Shown here one piece after another: positions 17,650-28,300 of a stretch of 64,000 nucleotides of DNA. Positions within the stretch are counted from its first letter, which is position 1. The number at the start of each line of letters is the position of its first letter. The notes below the pieces were generated by a model, which saw only the letters and a list, made by a program, of their open reading frames with translations, searched no databases and had not been told where the DNA came from. A program made the position numbers and the translations under genes. The DNA is from an uncultured Bacteroidales bacterium (GTDB taxonomy: Bacteria; Bacteroidota; Bacteroidia; Bacteroidales; Muribaculaceae), in NCBI GenBank assembly GCA_902785925.1, contig CADAAI010000002.1:62001-126000 (forward strand), in the 5' to 3' direction.

Positions 17650-18960
17650 TTATAAGATGAAATTTTCAAGCCAGATGAAGAGGATTCCTGCGAGGTAACC
17701 CAAGAAAGCAATGAAAGTTATTTTCTTGAAATACCAGAAGAATGGTATCTTCTCGATGCCCATTGCTACCACACCAGCTGCTGAACCAATGATGAGCAAG
17801 CTACCACCAACTCCTGCAGTGAAGGTTAGCAAATGCCAGAATAAGCCATCCTCAACGAAATAAGAAAGATAGGTGGGATCGCCGCCTGTCATTCCTGTGA
17901 ACATCTTGATACATGCTGCCACAAGTGGCACGTTGTCGACAATCGAAGAAAGGACACCAATTAGGCCAGCAATGCTGACGGGCTCATGAATGTGATCGTT
18001 AAGATAACCAGCCACATTGTGCAGAATACCAGCCTGCTGCAAAGCCGACACACTCATAAGGATGCCGAGGAAAAACAGGATTGAAGACATATCGATGCGA
18101 CGCATTGCCTGTGACACACGTCCACCAAGTTTCGGGTCAATCTTATATCGAGTAATTAAAATCTCGGTAACAAGCCATATAACGCCAAGCGACATCATCA
18201 TTCCCATATAGGGAGGCAGGTGAGTCACTGTCTTGAAAATAGGAACAAACAGCAAACCAGCCACACCAAGGATAAGGATTGCCTTGCTAATGTGAGGGTG
18301 CTCCTCGGACATCTGAATTGCTTCCTCGCGGCGCGCCATAGGTTTGGGCATTGGCTCTCTTTTAATCCAAGTAGTTGCAATTGCCAAAGGTATGATTACT
18401 GAAATAATCGATGGAAGTAGCAAATTCTCAATCAAGCTCATTGCTGTAACCTTGTCGGCCATCCAGAGCATGATTGTCGTGACATCGCCAATTGGAGACC
18501 AAGCACCACCACTATTGGCTGCTAGCACAAGCACACCGGCAAAAAGCCAGCGCTCCTTCTGATCGGGCAATAATCGACGCAACATCATAATCATGATGAT
18601 TGTTGTTGTCATATTATCGAGCACAGCCGACATAAAGAAAGTAGTAATCGATAAAATCCATAACATACGCCGCTTATTCTTAGCATGAATGTGCTCAGTG
18701 ATGAAGCTGAATCCGCCATAGCGGTCAATGTGCTCCACGATAGTCATTGCAGCGATAAGGAACATCAAAATCTCGCACGTTTCGCCCAAGAACTTGAGCA
18801 ACTCGTCTTCCATTGCAGCGTCGTGAGTGCATAAAGAATAAACCGACCACATTACGCCACACATGATTAGAGCAAACGTTGACTTATTGACCTTCAACGA
18901 GTGCTCTAGTGCAATCAACAAATAACCAATCACAAAGATTGTGACTAACGCTACTATCAT
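17650..18960 (-). CDS. nhaD: NhaD-type Na+/H+ antiporter
   Basis: A 436-residue inner-membrane ion transporter of the IT superfamily with about twelve hydrophobic segments. NhaD features are visible: an early EHSLKVNKS segment, SAVLDNMTTTIIMIMMLRRL (the 'D-N-x-T-T' helix break), SGGAWSPIGDVTTIMLW, and a second SSIVDNVPLVAACIKMF repeat, forming the two inverted halves that carry the acidic ion-binding residues. It expels sodium in exchange for protons. It lies between the DUF4293 gene (27-base gap) and the YARHG gene (11-base gap) on one transcript. Confidence 0.92.
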   Translation of the reverse strand: MIVALVTIFVIGYLLIALEHSLKVNKSTFALIMCGVMWSVYSLCTHDAAMEDELLKFLGETCEILMFLIAAMTIVEHIDRYGGFSFITEHIHAKNKRRMLWILSITTFFMSAVLDNMTTTIIMIMMLRRLLPDQKERWLFAGVLVLAANSGGAWSPIGDVTTIMLWMADKVTAMSLIENLLLPSIISVIIPLAIATTWIKREPMPKPMARREEAIQMSEEHPHISKAILILGVAGLLFVPIFKTVTHLPPYMGMMMSLGVIWLVTEILITRYKIDPKLGGRVSQAMRRIDMSSILFFLGILMSVSALQQAGILHNVAGYLNDHIHEPVSIAGLIGVLSSIVDNVPLVAACIKMFTGMTGGDPTYLSYFVEDGLFWHLLTFTAGVGGSLLIIGSAAGVVAMGIEKIPFFWYFKKITFIAFLGYLAGILFIWLENFIL

Positions 18961-18987
18961 TGCTTATTTAAGATTGTTTTAGACTAA

Positions 18988-19413
18988 TTATCGGATTCGG
19001 CTACTACCACGCAGTAGCTTTTGGTCATGAGAAATGCCCTTGTGTGCAAGCAACAAGAAAACTATTGCCACGACAGGAAGAACATTAAAGTAGGTGAGAC
19101 TGCCGATAAGATCGCAGTCTTCCTGCATAAATGCCACAGTGCAAATTGTAGCAATCGATGCAATAATGAGAAGGATGTTGATTATACACAACTTCTTTTG
19201 GAATCTCAAGCTCTTGAACTTAAAAATCGTGATTAACGATAGCAAGGCAACCAGACAGTTAAGGATAAAGACAACTCCTCCAATGCCCTCAAAAGTCATA
19301 CCACCCAACATCACTTCGCCACGAGCATTGATGAGCAGAGGCATGAAAGCATAAAGGCCCATCAAGATGGCAGCCAGGAGCAAGAATAAAGACTGCTTGC
19401 GTTGAATTACCAT
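18988..19413 (-). CDS. DUF4293-family membrane protein
   Basis: A 141-residue protein with four hydrophobic helices, a short basic start (MVIQRKQSLFLLLAAI) and the typical basic tail (HDQKLLRGSSRIR, where relatives end 'D.klvrs.dRlR'). This family is found only in Bacteroidota and has no known function. It is first in the operon with nhaD and the YARHG gene, served by the divergent promoter at 19471-19501. Confidence 0.8.
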   Translation of the reverse strand: MVIQRKQSLFLLLAAILMGLYAFMPLLINARGEVMLGGMTFEGIGGVVFILNCLVALLSLITIFKFKSLRFQKKLCIINILLIIASIATICTVAFMQEDCDLIGSLTYFNVLPVVAIVFLLLAHKGISHDQKLLRGSSRIR

Positions 19414-19470
19414 AATATAGAAACTCTATTTTGTTAATATTTGTTTTTATTTGTTTCACAAAATATAGTG

Positions 19471-19501
19471 CAAAAGTAATGCAATTAGCGAGAATAGCAA
19501 A
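19471..19501 (-). promoter_or_regulatory. promoter of the DUF4293-nhaD-YARHG operon
   Basis: On the minus strand TTTG (19501-19498), 19 bases, TACTTTTG (19478-19471): a full consensus match. Predicted start near 19466, leader about 53 bases. Confidence 0.75.
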
Positions 19502-19567
19502 ATAAAAACAAAGTTTTTAAATTAAAACAATCAATTTTATTTTCAAAGATGGTAAAAAGCGTGTTAT

Positions 19568-19599
19568 TTTGTCAGTTTTAATCGAAATCATTATTTTTG
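19568..19599 (+). promoter_or_regulatory. promoter of the TPR protein / M3 peptidase pair
   Basis: TTTG (19568-19571), 20 bases, TATTTTTG (19592-19599), a full consensus match. Predicted start near 19605, about 45 bases before the ATG at 19651. Confidence 0.75.
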
Positions 19600-19650
19600 C
19601 ACAGTAATTGCAATGATTATATAATGTCAAAAAGCTAGAATTACCCTATA

Positions 19651-21861
19651 ATGGATAAAATTGAAATATCAAAACTTCGTAATATAATCACCGAACATCT
19701 TGACAACAGGCAGTTAGCACTAGCGTTCAAGAGCCTGAAAACCATGGTTGACGAAACACAGCAATGGGACTTGAGCGAGGAACTCAACCGCTTGAGCACA
19801 TCGTATAGTTACATGCTGCAATACCTCTCACAAGGAATTCTTGACCCAGAACGCGATAACATTTTGTCACAAATCCTCGTCGACACCTATGATCTCAGTG
19901 ACAAAGCAGTCATTTTGCTTGCTGCCGACCAGTCGACTCATATCTTCTATCAACGAAACAAGCAGTACAAGAGCCAATCGTTGAATTCGCTTGCTGCAGA
20001 ATACTTGGTGGAACTAAATAAGTTACAGATTATCAACAGTGTTGAGAATGAGAGCCTTGATAATGAAGCCTCAAAAGCATTGTTAAGGCATTGCGAGACA
20101 CTTGAAAGCGACATTTTCAATAAAGTGTGGAGTACATTCCCAACAACAGCTGCCGATATAGAAACCATATCTTCCATCCTTGCTAGCGACAAGCATCCGT
20201 CACATCTAAAGAGCTTAGTGCTCTCGGCACTAATGCTAGGGCTGTCTAAATTCTTTGATCAAGCAAAACTCAAAATACTTCTCCAGTCATATGCATCACT
20301 CGAGGATAATGAATTGAAATTGCGAGCACTAATCAATGCTGTGATTGTCATTTATCTATATCGCAGTCGAATAGGAGCCTATAAAGATGTGACTACAATA
20401 ATATCGCGACTTGAAGACCTACCCGAGTTTGCCAATGACATGAAGCTCATTTTCACTCGACTGATTCATAGCCGTAACACCGATAACATTTCACGCAAGC
20501 TCAAAGAGGGAATCATGCCTGAGTTGCAGAAAATGAGTCCCGACTTGTTCAATAAAATTAAGGGAAAGACTCCTGGGACAATCGACATTAATGAAATTGA
20601 GGAGAATCCACAATGGCAGGAATGGCTTGACAAGAGCGGAATATCTCGCAAACTTGAGGAGTTTAATGAGTTGCAGTTGCAAGGTGGCGACGTGTTTATT
20701 GCTACCTTTGCCAAGCTCAAAAGTTATCCGTTTTTCAACACCCTATCGAACTGGTTCCTCCCCTATCACGACAACTGCTCGGCAGTAATCAACGCTTTTG
20801 GAGGCAAAAAGCACCCTTTGACAGGACTATTCAAGGTAATGCCCATCTTGTGCGACAGCGATAAGTACTCAATGCTACTCTCAATAGCGTCGGCACCTGA
20901 GTCACAACGCAACATAATGTTCCAGCAGTTTGAGGCCCAACGTGAACAGTTACAGGAACTACAGATTGATGAGGTTCAATCGGTTTTAAAGATGCGGGAC
21001 ACTATTGTCAACCGATATATTCAAGACCTGTACCGCTTCTTCAAACTTTACTCACGTCGCCGTGAATTCAAGTCGATTTTCGATACCGACATAAATCTCA
21101 CGGAAGTAGACTGCCTGAAAAATTATATCAGTGACACATCTACCCTATCGGTTATCGCAGAATTCTATTTCAAGAACAGTTTCTATGCCGATGCAATAAA
21201 ATTCTACCGCCAAATGGTATCAAACCATGATGCTGACCCGCACGTGTATCAGAAAATCGCATATTCTTACCAGTCACTTGGTAAATACCGCGAGGCATTG
21301 AGAAACTATTCTCGATATGAGTTAGTTGACAGTTCCGATATCTGGAACACAAAGCAGATGGCACAATGCTATAGAAGTCAGCATGACCACGAAAAAGCAA
21401 TCGAGTATTACAACAAGGCATTAGATATATCGCCTCAAAGTGTAAACCTGTGTCTTAATTTGGGACATTGCTACCTTGACAAAGGTGACTATGACAACGC
21501 TCTGCAGCAATACTATAAGGCTGATTTCATGCCTAAGGCGAAGCACAGGGCATGGCGACCCATAGCTTGGTGCTCATTACTAACCGGCAAGCATGAACAA
21601 GCCCTTAACTACTACAAGAAAATTGTGAGTGAAGACACACCAACCTCGCAAGACCACCTCAATTATGGACACCTGCTTCAAGTGATGGGACGTATAACAG
21701 ACGCCATTGTACAATACCATGAGTCGCTGAAACTTGAACTCAATGATGAGGAAACATTCTCACATCTTTACATGGCCGACGCAAAATATGTGGTCAAGAA
21801 ACTTGGTATTCATGCAAATGATTACATTTTGCTGCTTGACGCAACACTTCAAACAAATTAA
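19651..21861 (+). CDS. cytosolic tetratricopeptide-repeat protein
   Basis: A 736-residue protein without signal peptide or membrane helix. The first 480 residues are a helical region of unknown fold (starting MDKIEISKLRNIITEHLDNR, with PFFNTLSNWFLPYHDNCSA near the middle). The last 230 residues are clear TPR units, e.g. AIKFYRQMVSNHDADPHVYQ, ALRNYSRYELVDSSDIWN and AIEYYNKALDISPQSVNLCL. Long TPR proteins of this layout are common in Bacteroidota and are uncharacterised. The M3 peptidase gene starts 11 bases after its stop, so they probably form an operon. Confidence 0.85.
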   Translation: MDKIEISKLRNIITEHLDNRQLALAFKSLKTMVDETQQWDLSEELNRLSTSYSYMLQYLSQGILDPERDNILSQILVDTYDLSDKAVILLAADQSTHIFYQRNKQYKSQSLNSLAAEYLVELNKLQIINSVENESLDNEASKALLRHCETLESDIFNKVWSTFPTTAADIETISSILASDKHPSHLKSLVLSALMLGLSKFFDQAKLKILLQSYASLEDNELKLRALINAVIVIYLYRSRIGAYKDVTTIISRLEDLPEFANDMKLIFTRLIHSRNTDNISRKLKEGIMPELQKMSPDLFNKIKGKTPGTIDINEIEENPQWQEWLDKSGISRKLEEFNELQLQGGDVFIATFAKLKSYPFFNTLSNWFLPYHDNCSAVINAFGGKKHPLTGLFKVMPILCDSDKYSMLLSIASAPESQRNIMFQQFEAQREQLQELQIDEVQSVLKMRDTIVNRYIQDLYRFFKLYSRRREFKSIFDTDINLTEVDCLKNYISDTSTLSVIAEFYFKNSFYADAIKFYRQMVSNHDADPHVYQKIAYSYQSLGKYREALRNYSRYELVDSSDIWNTKQMAQCYRSQHDHEKAIEYYNKALDISPQSVNLCLNLGHCYLDKGDYDNALQQYYKADFMPKAKHRAWRPIAWCSLLTGKHEQALNYYKKIVSEDTPTSQDHLNYGHLLQVMGRITDAIVQYHESLKLELNDEETFSHLYMADAKYVVKKLGIHANDYILLLDATLQTN

Positions 21862-21872
21862 TAAACCCTTTT

Positions 21873-23966
21873 ATGAAAAAAATCATTTTATCAATCACTT
21901 TATTTCTTTCTATTGCAACTATGATTAGTGCCGACAATGTTTTTTTCCAGCCTTTTAAGACTACCAACGGAGCTATCCCCTTCGACCGTATTACTACAGC
22001 CGACTATGAGCCTGCCATTATCGAAGGAATGAAGCGACATACCGAAGAAATTGAAGCAATAGCCAATCAAGAGACCACTCCAACCTTTGAGAACACTATT
22101 GTGGCATTGGAGCGTTCGGGCGAAATGTTGAACCGTGTATTAGGTGTGTTCTACCCTATGCTATCGGCCAATGCTGACGACTCACTCATGGCAGTTTCGG
22201 AGCGCATGACTCCCAAGATTACAGAGCATGGTAACAGCGTGACACTCAACGACAAACTGTGGCAACGCATTGACTATGTATACAACCATTTCGACAAGTC
22301 AAAATATGATAAAGAGGATTGGATGCTGCTTGAGAAAACTCATGAGTCATTCGTGCGAAGTGGTGCTGCTCTTAAGGGTGCCGACCGAGACAAATACAAA
22401 GAACTTACGACTCGTCTTTCACAGCTTACGTTAAAGTTTGACCAAAATGCTTTGAAAGAAACATCGAAATATGAAATGTGGCTCAAAGAGAGCGACCTTG
22501 AAGGATTGCCAGAGAGTGCTGTAGATGCAGCAGCTGCAGCAGCCAAAGCTAAAGACCGTGAAGGAGAATACCTCATCACACTTCATGCGCCGAGTTATAT
22601 GGCATTTATGAAATATAGCTCTAGACGCGACTTGCGCGAAAAACTTTACAAAATGTACAATTCACAGTGCACCAGTGGTGAGTATAACAACATCGAGATT
22701 ATGCAACAAATCGCTAACACAAGGCTAGAGCTTGCAAATCTCCTTGGTTATAAGACATTTGCTGACTATCAGTTAGCAAATAAGATGGCTGAGAATCCCA
22801 CAAATGTCTATAATATGCTCAACCAACTCAAAGACGCTTACAGCAAGACACAGAAGAGTGACATGGATGATCTTGCCAAGTATGCAAGCAAGTTAGAAGG
22901 AAAGAAAATGACAATCATGCCTTGGGATTATTCTTTCTATTCCAACAAGCTCAAAGAGGAAAAATACTCAATAAATGACGAGTTGCTCAGACCTTATTTC
23001 AAACTTGAGAATGTAATTGATGGTGTGTTTGGACTTGCCACAAGACTCTATGGACTGCATTTTACTGAAAATTTTGACGCTCAGGTATTCAATCCTGAAG
23101 TTAAAGTTTACAATGTTACTGATGATAAGGGGAATTTCGTGGCACTACTTTACACCGATTTCTTCCCTCGTGAGACCAAACAGAGCGGTGCTTGGATGAC
23201 AAACTTCCGCGAACAATATCGCGACGCCAATGGAAACGATGTGCGTCCAATAGTCACTCTGACAATGAACTTCACTCGTCCCACCGAAACCAAGCCATCA
23301 TTGCTCACTTACTATGAGGTTGAGACATTTATGCATGAGTTTGGCCATGGTCTGCACGGCATGCTTTCAAAATGCAAATACACCTCAACATCGGGCACTA
23401 ACGTCTACCGCGACTTTGTGGAGCTTCCTTCACAATTCAATGAAAACTTCCTGAGCGAACGAGAGTACCTTGACAGCTTCGCCAAACACTATCTTACAGG
23501 AGAAATAATTCCACAGGATTTAGTTGAGAAGATAAAGGCCTCAGAACAATTTGGTGCAGCCTATGCATGTTTGCGTCAGCTCAGCTTCGGCTTTCTTGAT
23601 ATGGCTTACCACACTATCACACAACCTGTTTCGGGCGATGCCTTCAAGTATGAATTTAAGGCGATGGAACCTGTTCAGATTTTTAAGCCAGTTGATGGTT
23701 GCATGATGTCACCACAGTTCACACACATTTTCTCAGGTGGTTACGCAGCAGGCTACTACGGTTACAAGTGGGCCGAGATTCTTGATGCTGACGCTTTCAG
23801 CAAGTTCCAAGAAGAAGGCATCTTCAATCCAGCAACAGCCCAGTCGTTTAAGGAGAATATCCTCGAGCGAGGAGGTACTGAACCACCAATGACGCTATAC
23901 AAACGATTCCGCGGCCGAGAGCCAAAAATCGACGCCTTACTAAAACGTGATGGAATCAAAAAATGA
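21873..23966 (+). CDS. dcp: M3-family zinc peptidase, peptidyl-dipeptidase Dcp type, exported
   Basis: A 697-residue metallopeptidase with a signal peptide (IILSITLFLSIATMISA), so it acts in the periplasm. The zinc site HEFGH is at residues 488-492 (FMHEFGHGLHGML), and the third ligand Glu follows in DFVELPSQFNEN. These features and the N-terminal PFDRITTADYEPAI block are typical of Dcp, which removes C-terminal dipeptides from oligopeptides. Length fits the family (about 680-720). It is downstream of the TPR gene and ends before a strong terminator. Confidence 0.93.
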   Translation: MKKIILSITLFLSIATMISADNVFFQPFKTTNGAIPFDRITTADYEPAIIEGMKRHTEEIEAIANQETTPTFENTIVALERSGEMLNRVLGVFYPMLSANADDSLMAVSERMTPKITEHGNSVTLNDKLWQRIDYVYNHFDKSKYDKEDWMLLEKTHESFVRSGAALKGADRDKYKELTTRLSQLTLKFDQNALKETSKYEMWLKESDLEGLPESAVDAAAAAAKAKDREGEYLITLHAPSYMAFMKYSSRRDLREKLYKMYNSQCTSGEYNNIEIMQQIANTRLELANLLGYKTFADYQLANKMAENPTNVYNMLNQLKDAYSKTQKSDMDDLAKYASKLEGKKMTIMPWDYSFYSNKLKEEKYSINDELLRPYFKLENVIDGVFGLATRLYGLHFTENFDAQVFNPEVKVYNVTDDKGNFVALLYTDFFPRETKQSGAWMTNFREQYRDANGNDVRPIVTLTMNFTRPTETKPSLLTYYEVETFMHEFGHGLHGMLSKCKYTSTSGTNVYRDFVELPSQFNENFLSEREYLDSFAKHYLTGEIIPQDLVEKIKASEQFGAAYACLRQLSFGFLDMAYHTITQPVSGDAFKYEFKAMEPVQIFKPVDGCMMSPQFTHIFSGGYAAGYYGYKWAEILDADAFSKFQEEGIFNPATAQSFKENILERGGTEPPMTLYKRFRGREPKIDALLKRDGIKK

Positions 23967-23973
23967 TTACAAT

Positions 23974-24007
23974 AAAAATGGGAGAATGTTGCTTCTCCCA
24001 TTTTTTT
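23974..24007 (+). terminator. rho-independent terminator after the M3 peptidase
   Basis: A 13-bp stem (23974-23986 with 23993-24005) and 6-base loop end in a run of T. It also faces the end of the converging acyltransferase gene. Confidence 0.88.
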
Positions 24008-24010
24008 CAA

Positions 24011-25045
24011 TTAATGCGAATAACGTAGCCATCTTAAGTGACAGCGACGTTCCAAAAACAAGAATAATTCAGCCAAAGCTATTGGCACAGCAATAGCAAT
24101 CAAAAACTTCAAAAGAACCACAATGTTGTCTGGTTCTTTAATACCCATATCTTGTAATATGATGTGCTGCCAACTCAATAAAGTTCCGTGGCAGCAATAG
24201 ATGATTGTTGAATAAGAGCGTAACTTAGTAGTATTCAAGCCTATTTCAAACGGACGACTCTGCCCTATGAGCATGAAAATACATATACATACCGGTGGCA
24301 ATATAAAGTAGCAGTCATCAAAGTAGACCTTACAATAATACTTAGTGAAGAAAAATTCTATATACAATCCTAAAAGCGAAAACAATAGAAAAACAAATAG
24401 TTTTTTGTTGTAAGGCGCAAACTGACCTTCGGCTAATAGTTTTCCAATGCCGACAAACAAAATAGAACAAGGAAAACTGTTGAATGGCAAAGTAAAAATA
24501 CTAGTATAGCTGTTATAGGCTACGATAAACCTAGGACAACTAGAAATTAGACTATAATAATTAGACACAATGCAGCAAAACACATAAATCACAAGTCCAA
24601 TTGCTATTATCCAAGAGGTTTTAACCTTTAATTGTGACAACACCCATACAATAGTCACTCCTATAAGTGAAGCCATCAAAAACCATGATGCAATAAAAGT
24701 GCTACCAAAAAAGAAACTCCTAGCAATAGTGATCAACTTTTCATGATCAAAATTAATATACAATTCACGGTAATAAATAGTAAAAGGAAGTAATAGCAAG
24801 AACCAGAAGAGATATAGCAATAATATTCGTTTTGCATACTTTTTCAAACCTTTATATTTATCTTGCTTTGAGTTCAACGTGCTCTGTTTTAGGAAAAAAA
24901 GATAGGAAGAAATCATGAAGAATAAAGGCACTGCGAGCCTAAACACAGGCCTTAGAATCATCCCTGCTTTTGTTGAATGAATGCAAACAATAAGAATAGC
25001 AAGCACAAACTTAAGAATGTCAAATTTATTGCCATTCTTAGCCAT
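24011..25045 (-). CDS. acyltransferase-3 family membrane protein
   Basis: A 344-residue inner-membrane protein with about ten hydrophobic helices. The start ATG at 25045 (MAKNGNKFDILKF) puts the first helix at the usual place; an ATG at 25099 would add 18 residues. The hallmark N-terminal pattern is present: KFDILKFVLAILIVCIHS with the essential His, then RPVFRLAVPLFFMISSYLFF. Such enzymes add acetyl or succinyl groups to surface sugars, peptidoglycan or lipids. The gene stands alone, without glycan genes beside it, and is visibly richer in A+T than its flanks, which hints at separate origin. Confidence 0.85.
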   Translation of the reverse strand: MAKNGNKFDILKFVLAILIVCIHSTKAGMILRPVFRLAVPLFFMISSYLFFLKQSTLNSKQDKYKGLKKYAKRILLLYLFWFLLLLPFTIYYRELYINFDHEKLITIARSFFFGSTFIASWFLMASLIGVTIVWVLSQLKVKTSWIIAIGLVIYVFCCIVSNYYSLISSCPRFIVAYNSYTSIFTLPFNSFPCSILFVGIGKLLAEGQFAPYNKKLFVFLLFSLLGLYIEFFFTKYYCKVYFDDCYFILPPVCICIFMLIGQSRPFEIGLNTTKLRSYSTIIYCCHGTLLSWQHIILQDMGIKEPDNIVVLLKFLIAIAVPIALAELFLFLERRCHLRWLRYSH

Positions 25046-25122
25046 AAACTCTCTGCTAGTTATCGTTTGTATCATTGCTATAATTATCAAATCTTTCATT
25101 ATTTAAACGAAGTGAATCGTCA

Positions 25123-25130
25123 CAAAATTA
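25123..25130 (-). promoter_or_regulatory. -7 box (TAATTTTG) for the acyltransferase
   Basis: A minus-strand TAnnTTTG match 78 bases before the ATG at 25045; no clear TTTG at the -33 position. Confidence 0.4.
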
Positions 25131-25191
25131 TATTGAAGACTTGTAATTTGTTTTCTGTTAATAAGTATTGGGATAATTTTGCCCAAAATCC

Positions 25192-25222
25192 TTTGTCGTG
25201 TGGCACTTTATGCGTACCTTTG
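25192..25222 (+). promoter_or_regulatory. promoter of pyruvate:ferredoxin oxidoreductase
   Basis: TTTG (25192-25195), 19 bases, TACCTTTG (25215-25222) is a perfect match. Predicted start near 25228 leaves a leader of about 150 bases before the PFOR ATG. Confidence 0.8.
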
Positions 25223-25273
25223 CACCGTTTTTAAAGAAGAAACTATTGCTATAAAGAAAACTAATTGAATAAA

Positions 25274-25356
25274 ATGCTCATGCTCGCAAAGTCATGAACA
25301 AGTTCAACTTTAACTCGCTTAATCTCATTTTTCACATTTTCATAAATTTTTTCTAA
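25274..25356 (+). other. two overlapping short reading frames in the PFOR leader
   Basis: Within the leader, ATG at 25274 opens a 7-codon frame (MLMLAKS) whose TGA overlaps, as ATGA, the ATG at 25294 of a second, 20-codon frame ending at 25356. The second peptide (MNKFNFNSLN..., ending INFF) has six Phe and five Asn out of twenty and stops 25 bases before the PFOR start. The arrangement could be a translated leader peptide that controls the downstream gene, but short frames arise by chance in AT-rich DNA. No terminator-like hairpin was seen between 25357 and 25381. Confidence 0.3.
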
Positions 25357-25381
25357 AAGTACTTTTTGAATAACTAAAATT

Positions 25382-28300
25382 ATGGCTAAAGAAAAGAAAT
25401 TCATGACCTGTGATGGTAACCAGGCCGCAGCTCACATCAGTTACATGTTTACCGAAGTTGCCGCTATCTATCCCATCACTCCGTCATCTACTATGGCAGA
25501 GCACGTTGACGAATGGGCAGCTGCCGGACGTAAAAACATCTTTGGTGAGACAGTTCTCGTACAAGAAATGCAGAGTGAAGGTGGCGCCGCTGGTGCCGTT
25601 CACGGTTCGCTTCAGGCAGGTGCTTTGACTACCACCTACACAGCTTCTCAAGGTCTCTTGCTCATGATTCCCAACATGTACAAGATTGCTGGAGAGTTGC
25701 TTCCTGGCGTTTTCCATGTATCGGCTCGTACACTAGCATCTCACACTCTTTGCATCTTTGGTGATCACCAGGATGTGATGGCTACTCGCCAAACAGGTTT
25801 CGCCATGCTGTGTGAAGGTTCGGTACAAGAGGTTATGGACCTTGCTGCTGTAGCTCACTTGAGTGCTATCAAGGGCCGTGTACCTTTCGTAAACTTCTTC
25901 GACGGTTTCCGTACATCACACGAGATTCAGAAGGTTGAGGCACTCGACCAAGAGGATCTTAAGCCCCTCGTTGACATGGAAGCACTCAATGGTTTCCGTC
26001 AGCGTGCTATGAACCCTGACAAGCCTGTTACCCGCGGTACCGCCGAGAACCCCGACGTGTTCTTCCAGCATCGTGAGTCGTGCAACGACTACTACACCGC
26101 AGTTCCTGCCATCGTAGAGGACTACATGAAGAAGATTAGCGACCTTACCGGCCGCAAATATGGTCTCTTTGATTACTACGGAGCTAAGGATGCCGACCGC
26201 GTGATTATCGCTATGGGGTCGGTTACCGAGGCAATCCGTGAGACTATCGACCATCTCACTGAGCAAGGCGAGAAAGTTGGTCTCGTTGCAGTACACCTGT
26301 ATCGTCCATTCTCGGCCAAGCACTTCCTTGCTGCCGTGCCAAGCACAGCTAAGCGCATTGCTGTTCTCGACCGCACTAAGGAACCTGGTGCAGTTGGTGA
26401 GCCATTGTATCTCGATGTTAAAGACTGCTTCTATGGCGCAGAGAATGCTCCATTGATTGTTGGTGGCCGTTATGGTTTGGGTTCTAAGGACACTACTCCA
26501 GCTCAGATTCTCTCGGTTTACGAGAACCTGTCGTTGCCAGTACCCAAGAACCAGTTCACCATAGGTATCGAGGATGATGTAACATTTGCTTCTCTGCCAC
26601 AGAAAGAGGAAATCGCACTTGGTGGCGAGGACCTCTTCCAGGCTAAGTTCTATGGTCTTGGTGCCGACGGTACTGTAGGTGCCAACAAAAACTCAGTTAA
26701 GATTATTGGTGACAACACCGACAAGTACTGTCAAGCATATTTCTCTTATGACTCAAAGAAGTCGGGTGGTTTCACATGCTCACACCTCCGCTTTGGTGAC
26801 CAGCCAATACGTTCTACATATCTTGTAACCACTCCAAACTTCGTTGCTTGTCATGTTCAGGCCTACCTGCACATGTATGATGTAACTCGTGGTTTGCAGA
26901 AGAACGGTACATTCCTGCTCAACACCGTTTGGGAAGGCGAGACACTTGCCAAGAACCTGCCTAACAAAGTAAAGAAGTACTTTGCTGACAACAACATTAC
27001 TGTTTACTACATCAACGCTACGAAGATTGCACAGGAGATTGGTCTAGGCAACCGCACCAACACTATCCTCCAATCGGCATTCTTCCGCATCACAGGCGTA
27101 ATCCCCGTAGAGCTCGCAGTAGAGCAGATGAAGAAATTCATCGTTAAGTCATATGGCCGTAAGGGTGAGGACGTTGTGAACAAGAACTATCAGGCTGTTG
27201 ACCGTGGTAATGAATATGAACAACTTACTGTTGATCCAGAGTGGAGCAACCTGCCAACCGACAATGATATCGATGATAACGCTCCCGCTTTCATCAACGA
27301 GGTAGTTCGTCCTATCAATGCTCAAAACGGTGACTTACTTCCAGTATCGGCATTCCGTGGCCGTGAGGATGGAACATGGGATGCTGGTACCGCAGCCTAT
27401 GAGAAACGCGGTGTAGCAACCTTCGTTCCCGTTTGGAATGCACAGAACTGTATCCAATGCAACAAGTGTGCTCTCGTTTGTCCACACGCTGCAATTCGTC
27501 CATTCCTCATGAATGAGGAAGAGGCAGCAGCTTCACCATTTGCCGAGGCCGATAAGTTATCAGCAATTGGCAAGACCCTTGCTGGCTTGAAGTTTGTTCA
27601 GGCTGTTGACGTTATGGATTGCCTCGGCTGCGGTAACTGCGCAGACGTTTGTCCTGGCAAGAAGGGCGAAAAGGCTCTCACCATGGTTCCTCTCGAGGAG
27701 CAAGTTGAGAACCAGAAACTCTGGGACTACTGTGTTGCCAATGTCACTTCTAAGCAAGAACTCGTTGACATCAAGTCGAATGTTAAGAACTCACAGTTTG
27801 CTACTCCACTCTTTGAGTTCAGCGGTGCATGCTCTGGTTGTGGTGAAACTCCATATGTGAAGCTCATTTCTCAACTCTTTGGTGATCGCGAGATGGTTGC
27901 TAATGCTACTGGATGTAGCTCAATCTACTCGGCTTCGGTTCCTTCTTCACCTTACACTGTTAACGAGAAGGGACATGGTCCAGCTTGGGCAAACTCACTG
28001 TTTGAGGACTTCTGCGAGTTTGGTCTGGGTATGACTATCGCCGATGAGAAGATGCGCAACCGCGTGACTGGCTTTGTCAAGGAAGCTATCGAGTGCGACA
28101 AGGTGAGTGCCGATGTAAAGGCCCTCTATCAAGAGTGGCTCGACAACAAGGAAGATGGTGCCAAGAGCCGTGAGCTCAGCGACAAGATTTTGGCGGCCAT
28201 CGAGAACAGTGATGCAGAATGCGACAAAAAGGTGAAGAGCCTTGCTCAGTACCTCGTTAAACGCTCACAATGGATCATTGGTGGTGACGGTGCAAGCTAC

